From: Phocaeicola sp.
GTDB lineage: Bacteria > Bacteroidota > Bacteroidia > Bacteroidales > Bacteroidaceae
Length of the DNA: 64,000 nucleotides
NCBI GenBank assembly: GCA_020026175.1
Contig: JAHHQV010000002.1
Coordinates: forward strand, 1-64,000
Direction: 5' to 3'
The notes beneath the pieces were generated by a model. It saw only the letters and a list, made by a program, of their open reading frames with translations, did not search any database and was not told the DNA's origin. Position 1 is the first letter of the stretch, and each line of letters begins with the position of its first letter. The position numbers and the translations under genes are program-made. Below are positions 61,407-64,000 of the stretch, in pieces.

Positions 61407-62750
61407 ATGACAAAATTCTCTCGTGCGTTTTGGACTGCAAATATGTCCGAACTTTTTGAACGTATGGCCTATTATGCCATCTTTATTGTAATTACACTTT
61501 ACCTGTCGAACACATTAGGCTTTAATGACTTGGAGTCGAGCCTTATTTCTGGTCTGTTTTCCGGGGGGCTTTATTTCCTTCCTATGTTTACCGGTGCATT
61601 TGCCGATAAAATAGGTTATCGCAAGGCTATACTTATAGCATTTACATTTCTTACGATAGGTTATCTTGGGTTAGGGCTTTTACCTGTAATGTTGGAATCT
61701 GCAGGACTTGTGGAATATGGTGAGAAAACTCGTTTTACTGGTCTGGAAACAAGCAGTTTGCGTATGCTTATAGTTCCTGTGATGATTATTTTGGTGATAG
61801 GAGGTTCTTTTATAAAGTCCATCATATCAGCATCTGTTGCCCGCGAGACAACTTCTGAAACTAGAGCCAAGGGTTATTCCATCTTTTATATGATGGTGAA
61901 TATAGGTGCGTTTACCGGCAAATGCTTTGTCGACCCTCTACGTTCCGTCATTGGTGATGAGGCTTATATATACATCAACTTCTTTTCTGCAGCCCTTTGT
62001 CTTGTAGCTTTGCTTACCATATTCTTTTTGTTTCATACTACCGACACGTCGGGTGAGGGTAAAAGTATGTCGGAGGTATTCAGAGGATTGACAAAAGTAT
62101 TCACAAATGGTCGTCTTCTTGTACTTATACTTATAGTTACCGGGTTCTGGATGATTCAGCACCAGATGTATGCCACTATGCCTAAGTATGTCATTCGTAT
62201 GGCTGGCGAAACAGCAAGACCGGGATGGATAGCCAATGTCAACCCTTTTGTAGTGGTGTTGCTTGTAAATGTAATAACCCAGTTTATGGCAAGAAGAAAG
62301 GCTCTTACTTCTATGGCTGTAGGTATGTTTCTCATTCCATTGTCGGCATTGATTATGGCATCGGGAAATATGTTTGATGGGGATATATTGGGTATGCATC
62401 CTATTACGGTGATGATGATAACAGGTATAGCAGTTCAGGCTTTGGCCGAATGTTTTATCTCCCCACGATATATGGAGTTCTTTTCTCTTCAGGCTCCTAA
62501 AGGGGAGGAGGGACTTTATTTGGGCTTCAGCCATCTTCATTCATTCTTAGCTTCTATTTTAGGATTCGGCTTGTCGGGTATTCTTCTTACAGCCTACTGT
62601 CCTGATCCTGCTTTATATGATAGTGTTGAGGCTTGGAAGTCGGATGCTGCAAATGCCCACTATATATGGTATTGGTTTGCTGCAATAGGTGCAATATCTG
62701 CTGTAGCCCTTATCATATATTCTAAAGTGACATCGTCTAAGGAAGCATGA
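61407..62750 (+). CDS. MFS transporter, POT/PTR-like
   Basis: A 447-residue major facilitator protein with about 12 membrane helices. SELFERMAYYAIFIVITLYL near residue 14 resembles the ExxERFxYY proton-coupling motif of POT peptide transporters; GAFADKIGYRKAI is the MFS motif A. The later PTR signature (FYxxINxG) appears as FYMMVNIGAF. A proton-driven oligopeptide importer is therefore likely but the substrate is not proven. The ATG at 61407 is preferred over two TTG codons just upstream. A TATCTTTA element 45-55 bases upstream may be a weak -7 box. Confidence 0.88.
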   Translation: MTKFSRAFWTANMSELFERMAYYAIFIVITLYLSNTLGFNDLESSLISGLFSGGLYFLPMFTGAFADKIGYRKAILIAFTFLTIGYLGLGLLPVMLESAGLVEYGEKTRFTGLETSSLRMLIVPVMIILVIGGSFIKSIISASVARETTSETRAKGYSIFYMMVNIGAFTGKCFVDPLRSVIGDEAYIYINFFSAALCLVALLTIFFLFHTTDTSGEGKSMSEVFRGLTKVFTNGRLLVLILIVTGFWMIQHQMYATMPKYVIRMAGETARPGWIANVNPFVVVLLVNVITQFMARRKALTSMAVGMFLIPLSALIMASGNMFDGDILGMHPITVMMITGIAVQALAECFISPRYMEFFSLQAPKGEEGLYLGFSHLHSFLASILGFGLSGILLTAYCPDPALYDSVEAWKSDAANAHYIWYWFAAIGAISAVALIIYSKVTSSKEA

Positions 62751-62782
62751 TTTTATGCTTTGTAAGTAGATTATATAAATAA

Positions 62783-62850
62783 AAAAAACATACCGTTTGA
62801 TTAATATTTGCCGTATGTAGGGCTGATATTGATCGGACGGTATGTTTTTT
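62783..62850. terminator. Bidirectional terminator, MFS / EamA genes
   Basis: AAAAAACATACCGT (62783-62796) pairs exactly with its complement at 62837-62850 between convergent genes. Confidence 0.85.
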
Positions 62851-62882
62851 ATATATCGGTTTCTTATATTTTATACAGTTTC

Positions 62883-63812
62883 CTATTTCTTTCGGAATTT
62901 TATCTTTGGAAACAATTTTCTGAACCTTACTAAAGTTGTGTTGAAACTGCTGCCCGCTATCACAAGTGTAACAGCTATGAGTATAAGAAGTATTCCTCCT
63001 GTTATTCTCTGCGTAAAAGGTTCGCTGAACAGTGTCACACCGAATATAACGGCTACTACAGGTTCCAGTGCGCCAAGAATAGCTGTAGGCGTAGAACCTA
63101 TGTATTGCACTGCAAGCGTGGTACATAGAAACGATACTGCCGTAGGAAACAATGCCAGGGCAAATAGGTTGAACCATAGGTACCATCGTGTAGGAGTGGC
63201 AATCTGTGTACATCCCTTTGTAGTGGCAATGAATAGTGTCAGTCCGAATACGATTACGTAGAAAGTAAGTTTCACGGTAGGTATTTTCTTCAGTCTGTCT
63301 CTGTCTGCTCCCACGATATATATGGCATAAGACAAAGCCGAAACCATCACGAATATTATACCCGTGGTGCTGAGAGTATCTCCGTTTTCGTTTTTGTATA
63401 ACATGGCAATTCCTAAAAGTGCCATGATTATGCATATTATGGTATTTACAGTAAGTTTCTCCTTGAAGAAAATGCACATTATAAGTGCCACCATAATGGG
63501 ATATACGAATAATATTGTAGATGCAATACCCGCAGCCATATAGTTGTAGCTTTCGAACAAAGCAAATGATGAAAGAGCTACAAGTATACCCATTATGAAT
63601 AGCGGAAAAATATCGTTTTTTGAAATCTTTATGCTATGTCCTCTTGTCTTTGTCATTATGCCAAGAATGAATATGGCAAATAGATACCTGAAGAAAAGAA
63701 CAGAGTTGGTATCCATACCATCGGCATATAATGGAAGTGCAAAAAGCGGATTCATGCCATATGTGGCTGCTGCTATTATACCAAGAATATATCCTTTTGT
63801 TGTTGAATTCAT
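62883..63812 (-). CDS. EamA/DMT-family transporter
   Basis: A 309-residue member of the drug/metabolite transporter superfamily with ten membrane helices and two EamA repeats. The first starts at GYILGIIAAATYGMNPLFAL; the second at GIIFVMVSALSYAIYIVGAD. Helices end in GSTPTAILGALEPVVAVIFG, the conserved Pro-containing block of repeat two. It probably exports a small metabolite or amino acid; the substrate is unknown. It follows prmA by 26 bases on the same strand. Confidence 0.92.
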   Translation of the reverse strand: MNSTTKGYILGIIAAATYGMNPLFALPLYADGMDTNSVLFFRYLFAIFILGIMTKTRGHSIKISKNDIFPLFIMGILVALSSFALFESYNYMAAGIASTILFVYPIMVALIMCIFFKEKLTVNTIICIIMALLGIAMLYKNENGDTLSTTGIIFVMVSALSYAIYIVGADRDRLKKIPTVKLTFYVIVFGLTLFIATTKGCTQIATPTRWYLWFNLFALALFPTAVSFLCTTLAVQYIGSTPTAILGALEPVVAVIFGVTLFSEPFTQRITGGILLILIAVTLVIAGSSFNTTLVRFRKLFPKIKFRKK

Positions 63813-63838
63813 TGTCTGCTTTTATGTTTCTATACCGA

Positions 63839-64000
63839 TTATTCCAATATGAGTTTCACTGCAGCCCAGTTGTTTTTCTCACGATAATGTACGAACTTAA
63901 GTCCAAGACTTTCGCCTTTTTCTCTTATGGCGTCAATATCCTGTACGTAAAATCCGCTCATATATATCTCCGAGCCTTGATGCATGCACTCTCTATATGC
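63839..64000 (-). CDS. prmA: Ribosomal protein L11 methyltransferase, 3' end
   Basis: The minus-strand frame entering from the window edge encodes 53 residues ending YMSGFYVQDIDAIREKGESL, then LKFVHYREKNNWAAVKLILE. The (S/L)SGFY..D ... NNWAAVK pattern is the C-terminus of PrmA, which trimethylates ribosomal protein L11. The SAM-binding core lies outside the window, so the identification rests on the tail only. It precedes the EamA gene by 26 bases. Confidence 0.8.
   Translation of the reverse strand, partial: AYRECMHQGSEIYMSGFYVQDIDAIREKGESLGLKFVHYREKNNWAAVKLILE

Overview
The window is chromosomal DNA of a low-GC member of the Bacteroidota, most likely a gut Bacteroidales (Bacteroides, Phocaeicola or Prevotella type). 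Four things support this: a SusC/SusD pair driven by a one-protein hybrid two-component regulator (HTCS); a long PPi-dependent phosphofructokinase; many genes preceded by the phylum-specific -33 TTTG / -7 TAnnTTTG promoter; and few purine-rich ribosome binding sites. In several places the -7 box itself supplies a false TTG start, so the starts given here are often the next ATG downstream.

1-7270: a decayed ISAs1-type transposase tail, then a housekeeping block (ruvX, def, a TPR protein, thrS, infC, rpmI, rplT) ending in a strong terminator. 7290-7515: a self-contained small RNA gene with its own consensus promoter, pairing ends and U-tract; it is 6S-like in shape and sits where the Bacteroidales-1 RNA family is known to occur (downstream of rplT). 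7586-13160: an SMC-like MksF-MksE-MksB (Wadjet JetA-JetB-JetC) operon that lacks the nuclease gene jetD/mksG; only a 19-codon coupled mini-ORF follows. 13250-18100: a small GNAT, a membrane-anchored MutS-like ATPase, a small membrane protein, a solitary PqqD-like protein and a DUF4468 secreted protein. 18260-24160 (minus): rpiB, tkt, serB and a GH29 alpha-L-fucosidase. 24270-26320: outer- and inner-membrane purine uptake pair. 26450-29880 (minus): a sialidase-like lipoprotein, a 22-bp tandem array, a DRGH nuclease and an AlaX-like tRNA editing protein. 30026-34165: lepA, a small unknown and a YgiQ radical SAM protein.

34289-50932 is a polysaccharide utilization locus: HTCS, GH2 enzyme, DUF5703 protein, SusC, SusD and a parallel beta-helix lipoprotein. 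Two promoters inside it carry the same paired CCGA motif exactly 56 bp before the -7 box, a strong candidate for the HTCS operator. The likely scheme is surface capture and import by SusC/D, trimming by the GH2 and beta-helix enzymes, sensing of the oligosaccharide by the HTCS propeller, then activation of both promoters.

50933-64000: a PerR-like regulator with reverse rubrerythrin (oxidative stress), a frameshifted small membrane protein, nadE, an Rpn-family nuclease, a membrane protein/winged-helix pair behind a multi-operator promoter, an acyltransferase, a second 22-bp tandem array, pfp, a GH25 lysozyme-like protein, a POT-like transporter, an EamA exporter and the 3' end of prmA. No tRNA, rRNA, CRISPR array or intact transposon was seen.
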